From contig JAFSJK010000019.1 of NCBI GenBank assembly GCA_017439305.1, positions 1 through 62,636 of the forward strand: DNA of 62,636 nucleotides, in the 5' to 3' direction. The notes under the pieces were generated by a model. It was not told where the DNA came from and did not search any database. It saw only the letters and a list, made by a program, of their open reading frames with translations. Below are positions 37,187-45,920 of this stretch, in pieces. A program made the translations under genes and the position numbers. The DNA is from Bacteroidales bacterium. GTDB lineage: Bacteria > Bacteroidota > Bacteroidia > Bacteroidales > UBA932. The first letter of the stretch is position 1. Each line of letters opens with the position of its first letter.

Positions 37187-39067
37187 CTATGTTATTTGGT
37201 TACCTGTATACAATTCATAATACTTGCCCTTCTGCTCCAGGAGTTCGAAGTGCTTGCCGCGCTCGATGATTCGGCCGTGGTCCATCACCGCGATGTAGTC
37301 CGCGTTCTGGACCGTGGACAACCGGTGGGCAATCACAAAAGTCGTACGTCCTTTCATCAGGGAATCCATCCCCTGCTGGATGAGCCGCTCCGTACGGGTA
37401 TCGATGGAGGAAGTTGCCTCGTCCAGGATGAGCACCGGCGGGTCGGCCACGGCGGCGCGGGCGATGGCGAGCAGCTGCCGCTCGCCCTGCGAGAGGTTGC
37501 CGCCATCGGCGTCCAGCACCGTGTCATACCCGTTGGGCAGACGACGGATGAACGAATCGGCATGCACCAGTCGCGCGGCGTCGCGGCATTCCTCGTCCGT
37601 GGCGTCCAGGCGACCGTAGCGAATGTTGTCCAGCACCGAGCCGCTGAAAAGTTTCGTCTCCTGGAGGACAATGCCGAGGGACCTTCTGAGGTCCGCTTTC
37701 TTGATGCCCGCCACGCTGAAACCGTCGTACGTAATGGTCCCGTCCTGGATCTCATAGAACCGGTTGATCAGGTTCGTGATGGTGGTCTTTCCCGCACCGG
37801 TTCCGCCCACGAAGGCAATCTTCTGACCTGGATAAGCGGTTAAGGTGATATCGTAAAGCACCTGTTTTTCAGGAACATAGCTAAAGTCGACATCCTTCAA
37901 CTCCACCAAACCTTCCAGCTTCCTCTGTGCACCATTCTCCTCCTTCCAGGCCCAGCTGTCTTTCCCTTCCTTCTTCAGCGTCACCGTGCCCTCGTCCACC
38001 TCGGACGTCTCGTCCAGAACGGCGTATACACGGTCGCTACCGGCAGTCGCCATCACGATGGAGTTGATTTCGTTGGATATCTGCGTCACCGGGCGGGTGA
38101 AGTTGCGCTGGAGCGTCAGGAACGACACCAGCGTACCCAGCGTGAGCGTCGCAAAGGGAACATGCCCAAGGGCGATCAAGGAGCCGACGATGGCCAGCAG
38201 CACGTACATGAAGTTGCCGATGTTGGAGTTGATCGGCATGATGATATTGCCGATCTTGTTGGCATTGTACACGCTGGCACGGAGCTTCTCATTCAGTTCC
38301 CCGAACTGCTCCAGGGCCTTCTCCTCGTGGCAATATACCTTCACGACCTTCTGGCCGGAGACCATCTCCTCGATGAAGCCGTTCACCTTGCCCAGGTTCT
38401 GCTGTCTTTCCACGAAATACTTTTTCGACAGCTTCCCGAGACCGGTCGTGACCTTGTACATCAGGAAGGCCATCAAAACAGAAACGACGGTGAGCGGAAC
38501 GCTCAGCACGAGCATGCTCACGAAGGTCGCCAGAATGGTCACCACCGACCGGAACAGGCTCGGGATGCTGTTCCCGATCACCTGCCGCAAGGTGTCTACA
38601 TCATTGGTATACACCGACATGATGTCGCCGTGGGAATGGTTGTCAAAGTACTTGAGCGGCAGCGTCTCCATATGGGAGAACAGGTCCTTGCGGATGCTTA
38701 GCATCGTCCCCTGCCCCACGTGGATCATGATGAGCGACTGCACGTAACCGGCGATGATGCCCACGAGGATGATGGCGCCCAACTTCACGAGCGCCACGGC
38801 CAGGGGCGCGTAGTCCGGCGCCGCGGCGGCCGTCATCGGCGTGATATAGTCGTCGATAAGGCTGCGCGTGAACAGCGACGACGCGAGAGAGGTCAGCGAA
38901 GACACCACGATGCACAGGAGCACCACGATGAAATTGACCTTGTAGTTCTTGAATATGTACCGGAACAGCCGGAACACACTCGAATCCTTCTTGAGGTCCT
39001 TGAGGGTGGCGCCGGCCCGCGGTCCGCGGTCCCCGCCTCCTCCACGCATATTGAATCCAGGGGGCAT
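37187..39067 (-). CDS. ABC exporter half-transporter, catalytically complete NBD
   Basis: A 626-residue ABC half-transporter: a glycine-rich N-terminal tail, six membrane helices (about 40-340) and a nucleotide-binding domain (about 370-610). Walker A is GGTGAGKTT, the signature is LSQGERQLL and Walker B is LILDEATSSID with the catalytic glutamate. It starts 3 bases after the stop of a second half-transporter whose Walker B lacks that glutamate. The two therefore look like the unequal halves of a heterodimeric exporter of the LmrCD/TM287-288 type. Substrate unknown; drug or lipid export are the usual roles. Confidence 0.9.
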   Translation of the reverse strand: MPPGFNMRGGGGDRGPRAGATLKDLKKDSSVFRLFRYIFKNYKVNFIVVLLCIVVSSLTSLASSLFTRSLIDDYITPMTAAAAPDYAPLAVALVKLGAIILVGIIAGYVQSLIMIHVGQGTMLSIRKDLFSHMETLPLKYFDNHSHGDIMSVYTNDVDTLRQVIGNSIPSLFRSVVTILATFVSMLVLSVPLTVVSVLMAFLMYKVTTGLGKLSKKYFVERQQNLGKVNGFIEEMVSGQKVVKVYCHEEKALEQFGELNEKLRASVYNANKIGNIIMPINSNIGNFMYVLLAIVGSLIALGHVPFATLTLGTLVSFLTLQRNFTRPVTQISNEINSIVMATAGSDRVYAVLDETSEVDEGTVTLKKEGKDSWAWKEENGAQRKLEGLVELKDVDFSYVPEKQVLYDITLTAYPGQKIAFVGGTGAGKTTITNLINRFYEIQDGTITYDGFSVAGIKKADLRRSLGIVLQETKLFSGSVLDNIRYGRLDATDEECRDAARLVHADSFIRRLPNGYDTVLDADGGNLSQGERQLLAIARAAVADPPVLILDEATSSIDTRTERLIQQGMDSLMKGRTTFVIAHRLSTVQNADYIAVMDHGRIIERGKHFELLEQKGKYYELYTGNQIT

Positions 39068-39070
39068 AGG

Positions 39071-40816
39071 CTATACGTTCGGTTGGTCGAAATCGCCCGA
39101 GCCGCCGCTCGTCTGCATTTCGTTGATTTCCTGATAGATCTTGTTGGTCCTGAGGAGGTTCTCGTGGGTGTCGAAAGCGTCCACGCGGCCGTTGTCCATC
39201 ACGATGATCCGGTCGGCCTCCCGGATGGAGAGGATGCGCTGGGAGATGATCAGCTTCGTCGTCCCGGGGATGCGCGCGTTGAAAGTGGAGCGGATGGCGG
39301 CGTCGGTCGCCGTGTCCACCGCGCTCGTGGAATCGTCCAGCACGAGTACCTTCGGATGCTTCAGCAGCGCACGTGCGATGCACAGGCGCTGCCGCTGGCC
39401 GCCGGAAACGTTGGTACCGCCCTGGTCGATGACCGTGTCGTACTTGTCGGGGAAGCTCTCGATGAACTCATCGGCACAAGCCTGCCGGCAAGCCTCCTGG
39501 CACTCCTCCAGCGTCGCGTCCTCCTTGCCCCAGCGGAGATTGTCGAGGATGGTCCCGGAGAAGAGCGTACTCTTCTGGAGCACCATCGCGACCTCATTCC
39601 GGAGCGTCTTTATGTCATATTTCCGCACGTCGATACCGCCTACCTCCACGGAGCCCTCGCTGACATCGTACAGGCGCGCCACCAGGTTCGCAAGCGACGA
39701 TTTACCGCTGCCGGTACCACCGATGATACCGATGGTTTCTCCCGCGTTGATATGGAGGTCGATGTCCTCGAGCGCATAATCACCGCCCCGCTTGTAAGAG
39801 AAGTAGACGTGGTTGAAGTCGATGCGGCCGTCAGGCACCGTCGTGATGGGCTCCTCCGGATTGTCCATGTCCGGTTCCTCATCGATCACCTCGGCGATAC
39901 GGGCCGCGCTGGCCGCGCTCTGCGTGAGCTGGACGAAGATCATCGACAGCATCATCAGTGAAGTCAGGACCGTCATGATATAGCTGAAGAGCGACGTGAG
40001 CTGACCGGTCGTAAGACTCCCTTCCACAATGAAATGCGCACCCCACCAGCTCAGGGCGATGATGCACGCGTTCACGATCAGGTTCATCACCGGCCCATTC
40101 AGCGCCATCAGCGTTTCCGCCTTGACATTCAGGGTAAACAGGCCGAGGGCCGCCTTGTCAAACTTGCTCATCTCGTGGTCCTCCCGCACGAAAGCCTTTA
40201 CCACCCGGATGGCATCGACATTCTCCTGCACGACCCCGTTCAAGGCATCCACCTGCAGCAGGATCTTCTTGAACAGCTTCGCCGCCCGCGTGATCAGGAC
40301 GGCCAGGAATGCACTGAGGATGACCATCGCCACCAGGAAGATGATACTCAGCTTCTTATGGATCAGGAAACACATCGCCAGGGCCGACACCATATTGAGC
40401 GGCGCCCGGAACGACGTCCGCAGCAGCATCTGGAACGCATTCTGGATGCTGGACACATCCGTCGTCATCCGCGTCACCAGCCCCGCCGTCGAAAACTTGT
40501 CGATGTCGGAGAACGAGAAACGCTGGATGTTGGTATACATCGCATTACGCAGATTCGCCGCCAGCCCGGTGCTGCTATAGGCGGCAAACCTTCCCGCCAG
40601 AATGCCGAAAATGAGGCTCAGGCACGCAATCCCGATCATCATCGCCCCATACTTGTACACATCCGGCAAGCTTCCCGCCCCGATTCCCTTGTCGATGATG
40701 GACGCCGTCACATACGGAATCAGCACCCCCATGATCACCTCCAAAGTCGTCCACACCGGCGTCAGTAACGCTGCTGCCTTATACTGCTTGACTTGCTTGA
40801 GTATCGTCTTGAACAT
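39071..40816 (-). CDS. ABC exporter half-transporter, degenerate-site partner
   Basis: A 581-residue ABC half-transporter with six membrane helices (about 15-300) and a C-terminal ATPase domain. Walker A is GGTGSGKSS and the signature is VSGGQRQRL. Walker B reads LVLDDSTSAVD, where aspartate stands in for the catalytic glutamate, the mark of the non-hydrolysing site in heterodimeric exporters. It pairs with the next gene 3 bases away. Its ATG is 5 bases after a -7 promoter element, so the mRNA may be leaderless. Confidence 0.9.
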   Translation of the reverse strand: MFKTILKQVKQYKAAALLTPVWTTLEVIMGVLIPYVTASIIDKGIGAGSLPDVYKYGAMMIGIACLSLIFGILAGRFAAYSSTGLAANLRNAMYTNIQRFSFSDIDKFSTAGLVTRMTTDVSSIQNAFQMLLRTSFRAPLNMVSALAMCFLIHKKLSIIFLVAMVILSAFLAVLITRAAKLFKKILLQVDALNGVVQENVDAIRVVKAFVREDHEMSKFDKAALGLFTLNVKAETLMALNGPVMNLIVNACIIALSWWGAHFIVEGSLTTGQLTSLFSYIMTVLTSLMMLSMIFVQLTQSAASAARIAEVIDEEPDMDNPEEPITTVPDGRIDFNHVYFSYKRGGDYALEDIDLHINAGETIGIIGGTGSGKSSLANLVARLYDVSEGSVEVGGIDVRKYDIKTLRNEVAMVLQKSTLFSGTILDNLRWGKEDATLEECQEACRQACADEFIESFPDKYDTVIDQGGTNVSGGQRQRLCIARALLKHPKVLVLDDSTSAVDTATDAAIRSTFNARIPGTTKLIISQRILSIREADRIIVMDNGRVDAFDTHENLLRTNKIYQEINEMQTSGGSGDFDQPNV

Positions 40817-40821
40817 GAATG

Positions 40822-40829
40822 CAAAGATA
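40822..40829 (-). promoter_or_regulatory. ABC exporter operon promoter, -7 element
   Basis: Minus-strand TATCTTTG five bases before the ATG at 40816. No clear -33 element was found. Confidence 0.55.
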
Positions 40830-40927
40830 ATAAAATTCTTGATGTTTCGCCCTGTTTCGTTTCCACCTTCTCACCTTCCCCTCCGCCCGTCATCGATCCC
40901 CCGCCTCTACCCACTTCCTCTGCTGCT

Positions 40928-41069
40928 CGCCAAACTGCCGCACGATACCCTCGTGTACCGCATCTCGGACCGCTATTTCCGTGCGCCACATGCCCATTTG
41001 GGCTATCTGAGCACCGTGGCATAGCCCCCAATAGTATAGAATCAAGTTCCGCGTGCGGCTATTTGGCAG
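40928..41069. repeat. REPIN-like repeat, left copy (142 bp)
   Basis: The unit begins with CGCCAAACTGCCGCAC (40928-40943) and ends with its imperfect inverse GTGCGGCTATTTGGCAG (41053-41069). A second unit of the same length lies on the other side of the transposase gene. The last 49 bases of the two copies align without gaps. The arrangement matches REPINs, pairs of inverted REP sequences mobilised by RAYT proteins. Confidence 0.75.
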
Positions 41070-41189
41070 GAGAGCAGAAAAAGAGAAAAACGCTTGGACT
41101 TTTCCCTGAAAACTCCGATTTTTACATCCGGACGTATCATCCAATGTCATCGCATCGGTGGCGGGAGTATGAGGCGTGAGAGTCAAGTG

Positions 41190-42095
41190 ATGAATAAAGA
41201 GTATTTCCATGTGTGCGCCAACGGCGCTGATTCCCGAAACTTCATTGTGTGCGAAACGGACTATTATGCCGCGTTTAATCTGATTGGGGTCTGCGCAGCC
41301 AATACACAGGTCGTTGTCGTTTCCTTTTCCATTGAGGACAGTCATCCGCATTTCCTTTTGTGGGGAACCAGGGAAGAGTGTTCCCGTTTCAAGGTACTCT
41401 ATGAGACACTGTATGGCCATTATGCTGCCGCGACACGAAAAGGCGGAGCGGAGTTGTCTCTTCGATGTGAGTTATATGATATTGGGGACGACGAGGAGTA
41501 TCTGCTCAATGTGGCAGTATACACGGTCATTCAGGCCACGAAAGACGGAAAGGCCGTTATGCCGTATGATTATCGTTGGGGAACGGGATCCATGGTCTTC
41601 CGAAAAGGGTTTTATGTTCCCGTTTGGTTATTTGACGAGAAAGGAACTATCTGTCAGCCCGTTCCATTCAGTTCGCTGGGAGCCCGTGAACGGAGGACAT
41701 TACTCCATACGCGGAGTATGTCAATTCCCGATCACTGGCTCGTATGCAATGGCGTGATTCTACCGTCCAATTACGTGGATGTAGCACGGTTTGAGTCCAT
41801 TTACGGGACACACAACCGTTTCCGTGTGTTTTTATCCAGTCCCCGAAAAAGGGAAGAAATGATGTTGACACGGATGGCAGAACAGAGAGGTGTTTCCATG
41901 GAAGATCTGGAAGCCAGGAAATACTGTGGAGATGTGTGCAAGCAATTGTTTGGGACCCGTGATCCGCGCCGGTTAGATACCCGGAGGCGGATCGAATTGG
42001 CTAGGCAATTACGGAACCGGTATCGGTTGACCTTTCGCCAGTTAGCAACCTTAGTCCGGCTGCCGGAAACCGAGGTTCGATCCTTTGTTCGATGA
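41190..42095 (+). CDS. RAYT-like HUH (Y1) transposase
   Basis: A 301-residue protein of the Y1 transposase superfamily (IS200/REP-associated type). The HUH metal motif is H52-P-H54 and the likely catalytic tyrosine is Y111 in NVAVYTV, followed by a DYRWGTGS segment like the DYPWSS motif of RAYTs. The C-terminal 80 residues form a helix-turn-helix-like region with LTFRQLATLVRLPETEVRSF. It is flanked at 120 and 15 bases by two 142-bp repeats ending in inverted 16-17-mers, probably its substrates. ATGs at 41169 and 41190 are both possible; the later one starts just before the conserved strand. Base composition is lower in GC than the neighbours. Confidence 0.78.
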   Translation: MNKEYFHVCANGADSRNFIVCETDYYAAFNLIGVCAANTQVVVVSFSIEDSHPHFLLWGTREECSRFKVLYETLYGHYAAATRKGGAELSLRCELYDIGDDEEYLLNVAVYTVIQATKDGKAVMPYDYRWGTGSMVFRKGFYVPVWLFDEKGTICQPVPFSSLGARERRTLLHTRSMSIPDHWLVCNGVILPSNYVDVARFESIYGTHNRFRVFLSSPRKREEMMLTRMAEQRGVSMEDLEARKYCGDVCKQLFGTRDPRRLDTRRRIELARQLRNRYRLTFRQLATLVRLPETEVRSFVR

Positions 42096-42109
42096 GAATT
42101 GCTGGTTTT

Positions 42110-42251
42110 CGCCAAACAGCCGCACACGAACCCCATTCCTGTGCACCTTATTGAAGGGTTCGGTGCTCAAACGCTTGATATCGGCCTATGGAGCACGTGA
42201 ATATAGCCTCAAAGCGTCTCAAAGCAAGATTCCGGTGCGGCAGTTTGGCAG
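42110..42251. repeat. REPIN-like repeat, right copy (142 bp)
   Basis: Begins with CGCCAAACAGCCGCAC (42110-42125) and ends with GTGCGGCAGTTTGGCAG (42235-42251). It is the same length and orientation as the left copy and shares internal blocks (GAGCAC, ATAGCC, CAAG before the right arm). It begins 15 bases after the transposase stop and ends 17 before the fcl stop. Confidence 0.75.
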
Positions 42252-42268
42252 CCACACCGATGCCCCCC

Positions 42269-43213
42269 CTACCGCTCGGCGCGGATGGGGTTGTTCAGGA
42301 AGTCGGCGTAGGCGAGGCGGATGCCGTCCTCGAGCTCGGTGCGGTAGGTCCAGCCGAGGGCGGTGGCCTTGGAGACGTCGAGGAGCTTGCGCGGGGTGCC
42401 GTTGGGGCGGGAGGTGTCCCAGCAGATGGTGCCGGTGTAGCCGACAACCCGGGCGACAAGCTCTGTCAAAGCCTTGATACTCAATTCCTTTCCCGTGCCC
42501 GCGTTCACAGTTTCGTTCCCGCTGTAGTTATTCATCAGGAACACGCACAGGTTCGCGAGATCGTCGACATAAAGGAACTCGCGCAAGGGGGAACCGTCGC
42601 CCCAGCAAGTCACCGACGGCAGCCCGGCGACCTTCGCTTCGTGGAAGCGACGGATCAGGGCGGGCAGCACGTGGGAATGCTCGGGGTGATAGTTGTCGTT
42701 AGGCCCATACAGGTTCGTCGGCATCACGGAAATGTAGTCCGTGCCATACTGCCTATTCAAAAACTCGCAGTACTTCAACCCCGAAATCTTCGCCAATGCA
42801 TACGCCTCGTTCGTCTTCTCCAGCGCACCCGTCAGGAGGCAGTCCTCCTTCATCGGCTGGGGAGCCAGACGCGGGTAGATGCAGGACGATCCCAGGAACT
42901 CGAGCTTCCGGCAGCCATTCTTCCATGCCGCATGTATCACGTTCATTTCCAGGATCATATTCTCGTACATGAAGTCCGCGAGAGCGCTTTGGTTGGCAAC
43001 AATGCCGCCCACCTTGGCCGCCGCGAGGAACACGTACTCCGGCTTCTCGGCGGCGAAAAACGCCTCCACATCGGCCTGGCGAGTCAAATCCAATTCCTTG
43101 TGCGTGCGCAGGACCAGGTTCGTGTACCCCTGGCGCTGCAGTTCGCGCACGATGGCCGAGCCCACCATCCCCCGGTGGCCCGCCACATAAATCTTAGCGT
43201 TCAAATCCATCAT
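42269..43213 (-). CDS. fcl: GDP-L-fucose synthase
   Basis: A 314-residue SDR enzyme (also called WcaG) that epimerises and reduces GDP-4-keto-6-deoxymannose to GDP-L-fucose with NADPH. The Rossmann loop is [12 protein letters not shown], the active-site serine and cysteine lie in FLGSSCIYP, and the YALAK segment supplies Y and K. Length is normal. The ATG at 43213 overlaps the stop of the preceding gene by 4 bases. With gmd two genes upstream it completes the GDP-fucose route. The frame extends further upstream inside the neighbour, but that is not needed. Confidence 0.95.
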   Translation of the reverse strand: MMDLNAKIYVAGHRGMVGSAIVRELQRQGYTNLVLRTHKELDLTRQADVEAFFAAEKPEYVFLAAAKVGGIVANQSALADFMYENMILEMNVIHAAWKNGCRKLEFLGSSCIYPRLAPQPMKEDCLLTGALEKTNEAYALAKISGLKYCEFLNRQYGTDYISVMPTNLYGPNDNYHPEHSHVLPALIRRFHEAKVAGLPSVTCWGDGSPLREFLYVDDLANLCVFLMNNYSGNETVNAGTGKELSIKALTELVARVVGYTGTICWDTSRPNGTPRKLLDVSKATALGWTYRTELEDGIRLAYADFLNNPIRAER

Positions 43214-44373
43214 AATGCTCCTCTCCTTCTGATATGCAGTTCGATAGCCCCTTCCGGGAAATGCGCCCGGTCGGCGCAGACAAGGGCGAGATACCCCCCG
43301 CCCCCGGCGCCCGGCATCTTCCATGCCAGGACACCGTCCATCGAACCATACTTGTCAATATACTCAGGTACCCCCGGCTGGATCATCGCCTGGAACATGG
43401 CGACCTGGGCCTCGAACGAGGCCTTGTACGCCGCCGCAAATCCGGCCAGATCACGGGCCAGAATCGCATTCCAGCACGCCTCGGCTGCAGCCGCCAACGC
43501 CTCGACCTTCGGCTTCGTGATATCCTTCCCCTCCACCACCGAGCAGCCCGGCCGGCGCGGGAACATCGGAATCATGCACAGGTGGTCCTCCAGCCAGCAC
43601 AACACCGCCTCATCGTGGCAGGACTCAATCTTTTCCGGCCAAAAACGCCCTCTGTACCAATGCCTTACAAGCCCCGGCATGCAAATGCCGATGGAATCCT
43701 GCGCCCCGGAAATGATCCCGTCGGACCGCTCCGGATCATTCTCGAAGCAGAAAACCAGCTTCGCCAGCGTCTCCGGATCCATGTTCGGCAGCTGGAAAGG
43801 CCAGATCTTCCGGATCATGTTCCGGGTCGATGTGGACAGCCCGCACCGCTCCCGCACCTCGAAAGTCGGCTCCAGGGAGATAGTCAAGGCCCATCCCGGC
43901 GCGAAGCACGACACATACGGCTGGTCGATCCAGGTGCCCGCGAGGTCCAGACGCGTCGGGATCTGGCAGGGCGTCTGCTTCAGCGCCGTGCTGGAGCGGG
44001 CTTCCAGCCCCTCCTGCGGCGTGCGCTGCAGCACGACATACTTGATCCCTCGCTCCTCGCACAGCCGACGCTTCTCCTCGCTGCCTCCATCCTCGTTCAC
44101 GACGAAAATATCCGGCTTCACGATATCCAGCGTCGGCACAAAGTCCATCACCCCGTCCCCCGCATTGATGAACGCATCCTTCACATACCGGATCGCCTTC
44201 ACCATGAACAGCCGCTCGTTCTCGCTGTAAATCGTCTTGTGATGCTTATAATGCAGGATCGTCTCGTCCGAGCCAATCCCGACATATAAGTCCCCGAACT
44301 GCGCCGCCTGCCGGAAAAATTCCACATGCCCGCTGTGCAGCAGGTCATAACAACCTGATACGAAAACCTTCAT
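43210..44373 (-). CDS. Cytidylyltransferase-like protein fused to a GHMP kinase-like domain
   Basis: A 387-residue two-domain protein. Residues 1-130 are a nucleotidyltransferase with [13 protein letters not shown] (the HxGH motif) and GSDETI. The rest resembles GHMP kinases of the heptose type: [12 protein letters not shown] at the start, [13 protein letters not shown] in the middle and [13 protein letters not shown] near the end. The glycine/serine-rich phosphate loop PxxxGLGSS typical of GHMP kinases is not visible, so kinase activity is doubtful. It lies between gmd and fcl and should work on a fucose-related sugar, yet neither step of the standard route needs it. The ATG at 44373 is preferred to a TTG two codons upstream. 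Confidence 0.72.
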   Translation of the reverse strand: MKVFVSGCYDLLHSGHVEFFRQAAQFGDLYVGIGSDETILHYKHHKTIYSENERLFMVKAIRYVKDAFINAGDGVMDFVPTLDIVKPDIFVVNEDGGSEEKRRLCEERGIKYVVLQRTPQEGLEARSSTALKQTPCQIPTRLDLAGTWIDQPYVSCFAPGWALTISLEPTFEVRERCGLSTSTRNMIRKIWPFQLPNMDPETLAKLVFCFENDPERSDGIISGAQDSIGICMPGLVRHWYRGRFWPEKIESCHDEAVLCWLEDHLCMIPMFPRRPGCSVVEGKDITKPKVEALAAAAEACWNAILARDLAGFAAAYKASFEAQVAMFQAMIQPGVPEYIDKYGSMDGVLAWKMPGAGGGGYLALVCADRAHFPEGAIELHIRRRGAL

Positions 44374-44392
44374 TATCAATGTTTTACGTTAC

Positions 44393-44420
44393 GGTCTCTG
44401 TTCCAAAAAGGACACAGACC
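44393..44420. repeat. Intergenic hairpin between gmd and the kinase-like gene
   Basis: Arms around 44393-44404 (GGTCTCTGTTCC) and 44410-44420 (GGACACAGACC) pair with minor bulges around an A5 loop. It resembles the TGTCC-A5-GGACAC type hairpin at 49442. It could reduce read-through between gmd and the next gene, or be a small palindromic repeat. Confidence 0.5.
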
Positions 44421-44438
44421 CAAACCTAATTGCCTGAT

Positions 44439-45746
44439 TTACTTCACGATACCTTTTTCAAGGTACTCTGCCAAATTCATCCGCACCTTCTCCGCAGCAC
44501 CCTCACCGGCGACCTTCGCCATGTCGTGCTCGACCATCAGCTTCACGAGCTGCTCGAAGGAGGTCTTCTGCGGATTCCAGCCCAGCTTCGCCCGGGCCTT
44601 GGTCGGGTCGCCCCACAGGTTCACGACATCGGTGGGCCGATAGAAGTCGGGACTCACCTCCACGAGAGTCTTGCCGACCAGGTCGGCAGGACCGGCGATG
44701 CAGACGCCCTTCTCATCGGCACCCTCCCCTACGAACTCCAGCTCAATGCCCACATGATGGAAAGCCAGCCGGCAGAAGTCCCGCACGCTGTGCTGCACGC
44801 CCGTCGCGATCACGAAGTCCTCCGCCTTCTTCTGCTGAAGGATCAGCCACATACACTCCACGTAGTCCTTCGCGTACCCCCAGTCGCGGAGGCTGGAAAG
44901 ATTGCCGAGGAACAGCTTCTCCTGCTTGCCCTGGGCGATACGCGCGGCCGCCAAAGTAATCTTCCGCGTCACGAAAGTCTCGCCCCGGCGCTCGGACTCA
45001 TGATTGAACAGGATACCCGAGCAGCAGTACATCCCGTACGCCTCGCGATACTCCTTCACAATCCAGAAACCATAGAGCTTAGCCACCGCGTAAGGGCTGT
45101 ACGGATGGAACGGAGTGTTCTCATTCTGAGGCACTTCCTCCACCTTTCCATAGAGCTCCGAGGTCGATGCCTGATACACCCGGCAAGTCGCGCCAAGCCC
45201 GCACTGCCGCACGGCCTCCAGCACGCGGAGGACGCCGGTCGCATCGACATTCGCCGTATACTCCGGCGAGTCGAAGCTCACCTGCACATGGCTCTGCGCC
45301 GCCAGATTGTAGATCTCGTCCGGCCGGACCTTCGCCACCACCTGCACGAGGCTCATGGAGTCGTTCATATCGGCATAATGCAGATGGAAATGCGGCCGCC
45401 CCTCCAGATGGGCGATGCGCTCGCGGAAGTCCACCGAACTCCGGCGGATGATCCCGTGCACGTCATACCCCTTCTCCAGCAGGAACTCCGACAGGTACGA
45501 ACCGTCCTGGCCCGTCACGCCCGTAATCAATGCAGTCTTCATAGGATGATGTCTATCTTTTGTCAAGTTGATGCCCAAGGCCGATTCAATCTGCCGCAGG
45601 CTCTGCGCGCCGATGCCCACCTTTCCGGCCAACCACCGGCTCACCGCGGTCTCGTCCTTGCCGATCCTTTCGGCCAATTCCCGCTGCGAAACGCCCTTCC
45701 CGGCCAGTGCAGCCTTGATTTTGCTGATAATCTCGTAATCTACCAT
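44439..45746 (-). CDS. gmd: GDP-mannose 4,6-dehydratase with N-terminal XRE helix-turn-helix domain
   Basis: GMD converts GDP-mannose to GDP-4-keto-6-deoxymannose. Residues 69-435 are a full-length [15 protein letters not shown], the TSELYG serine site and [11 protein letters not shown] with catalytic Y and K. Residues 1-68 are an XRE/Cro-type helix-turn-helix ([23 protein letters not shown]). No stop or frameshift separates them. The promoter places the start at the GTA-preceded ATG at 45746, five bases after the -7 element, so the fused protein should be made; internal initiation at the GMD methionine (45542) is also possible. TTGAC-type inverted repeats upstream look like operators for the HTH, which suggests the enzyme represses its own operon. 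Confidence 0.88.
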   Translation of the reverse strand: MVDYEIISKIKAALAGKGVSQRELAERIGKDETAVSRWLAGKVGIGAQSLRQIESALGINLTKDRHHPMKTALITGVTGQDGSYLSEFLLEKGYDVHGIIRRSSVDFRERIAHLEGRPHFHLHYADMNDSMSLVQVVAKVRPDEIYNLAAQSHVQVSFDSPEYTANVDATGVLRVLEAVRQCGLGATCRVYQASTSELYGKVEEVPQNENTPFHPYSPYAVAKLYGFWIVKEYREAYGMYCCSGILFNHESERRGETFVTRKITLAAARIAQGKQEKLFLGNLSSLRDWGYAKDYVECMWLILQQKKAEDFVIATGVQHSVRDFCRLAFHHVGIELEFVGEGADEKGVCIAGPADLVGKTLVEVSPDFYRPTDVVNLWGDPTKARAKLGWNPQKTSFEQLVKLMVEHDMAKVAGEGAAEKVRMNLAEYLEKGIVK

Positions 45747-45751
45747 ACCCA

Positions 45752-45782
45752 CAAAGTTACACCATTCGCACGACTTGACAAA
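45752..45782 (-). promoter_or_regulatory. Promoter of the XRE-gmd / fcl operon
   Basis: Full consensus on the minus strand: TTTG (45779-45782), a 19-base spacer and TAACTTTG (45752-45759), with ATG five bases further on. The -33 box is part of a TTGACAAAATTTT element, so a protein bound there would block transcription. Confidence 0.8.
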
Positions 45783-45824
45783 ATTTTCCATCATAAAAAT
45801 AACGATTGACAAAATTTTAGTCAA
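45775..45824. promoter_or_regulatory. Candidate operators for the XRE-GMD protein
   Basis: TTGACAAAATTTT occurs twice, at 45775-45787 and 45806-45818. The second copy continues to give the inverted repeat TTGAC-N9-GTCAA (45806-45824). The first overlaps the -33 element. A third half-site, CTTGACAAAA on the minus strand, lies at about 45558-45567 at the end of the HTH-coding part. Binding by the fused XRE domain is inferred. Confidence 0.5.
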
Positions 45825-45841
45825 GCATTCCGTTCATTATT

Positions 45842-45902
45842 GGACATCGAACAGGGGGATGGGCCTCCGAAAAAAGTCGGCCCATCCCCCTGTCCGATGT
45901 CC
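45842..45902. terminator. Long near-perfect hairpin downstream of the aspartokinase-like gene
   Basis: Two 24-base arms (45842-45865 and 45879-45902) pair with one mismatch around a 13-base loop containing six A. It starts 19 bases after the stop at 45921 as read on the minus strand. No T-run follows, so it is either a factor-assisted terminator or a palindromic repeat that insulates the aspartokinase-like gene from the gmd promoter. Confidence 0.45.
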
Positions 45903-45920
45903 TTCCCCGCCGGGAAATGT

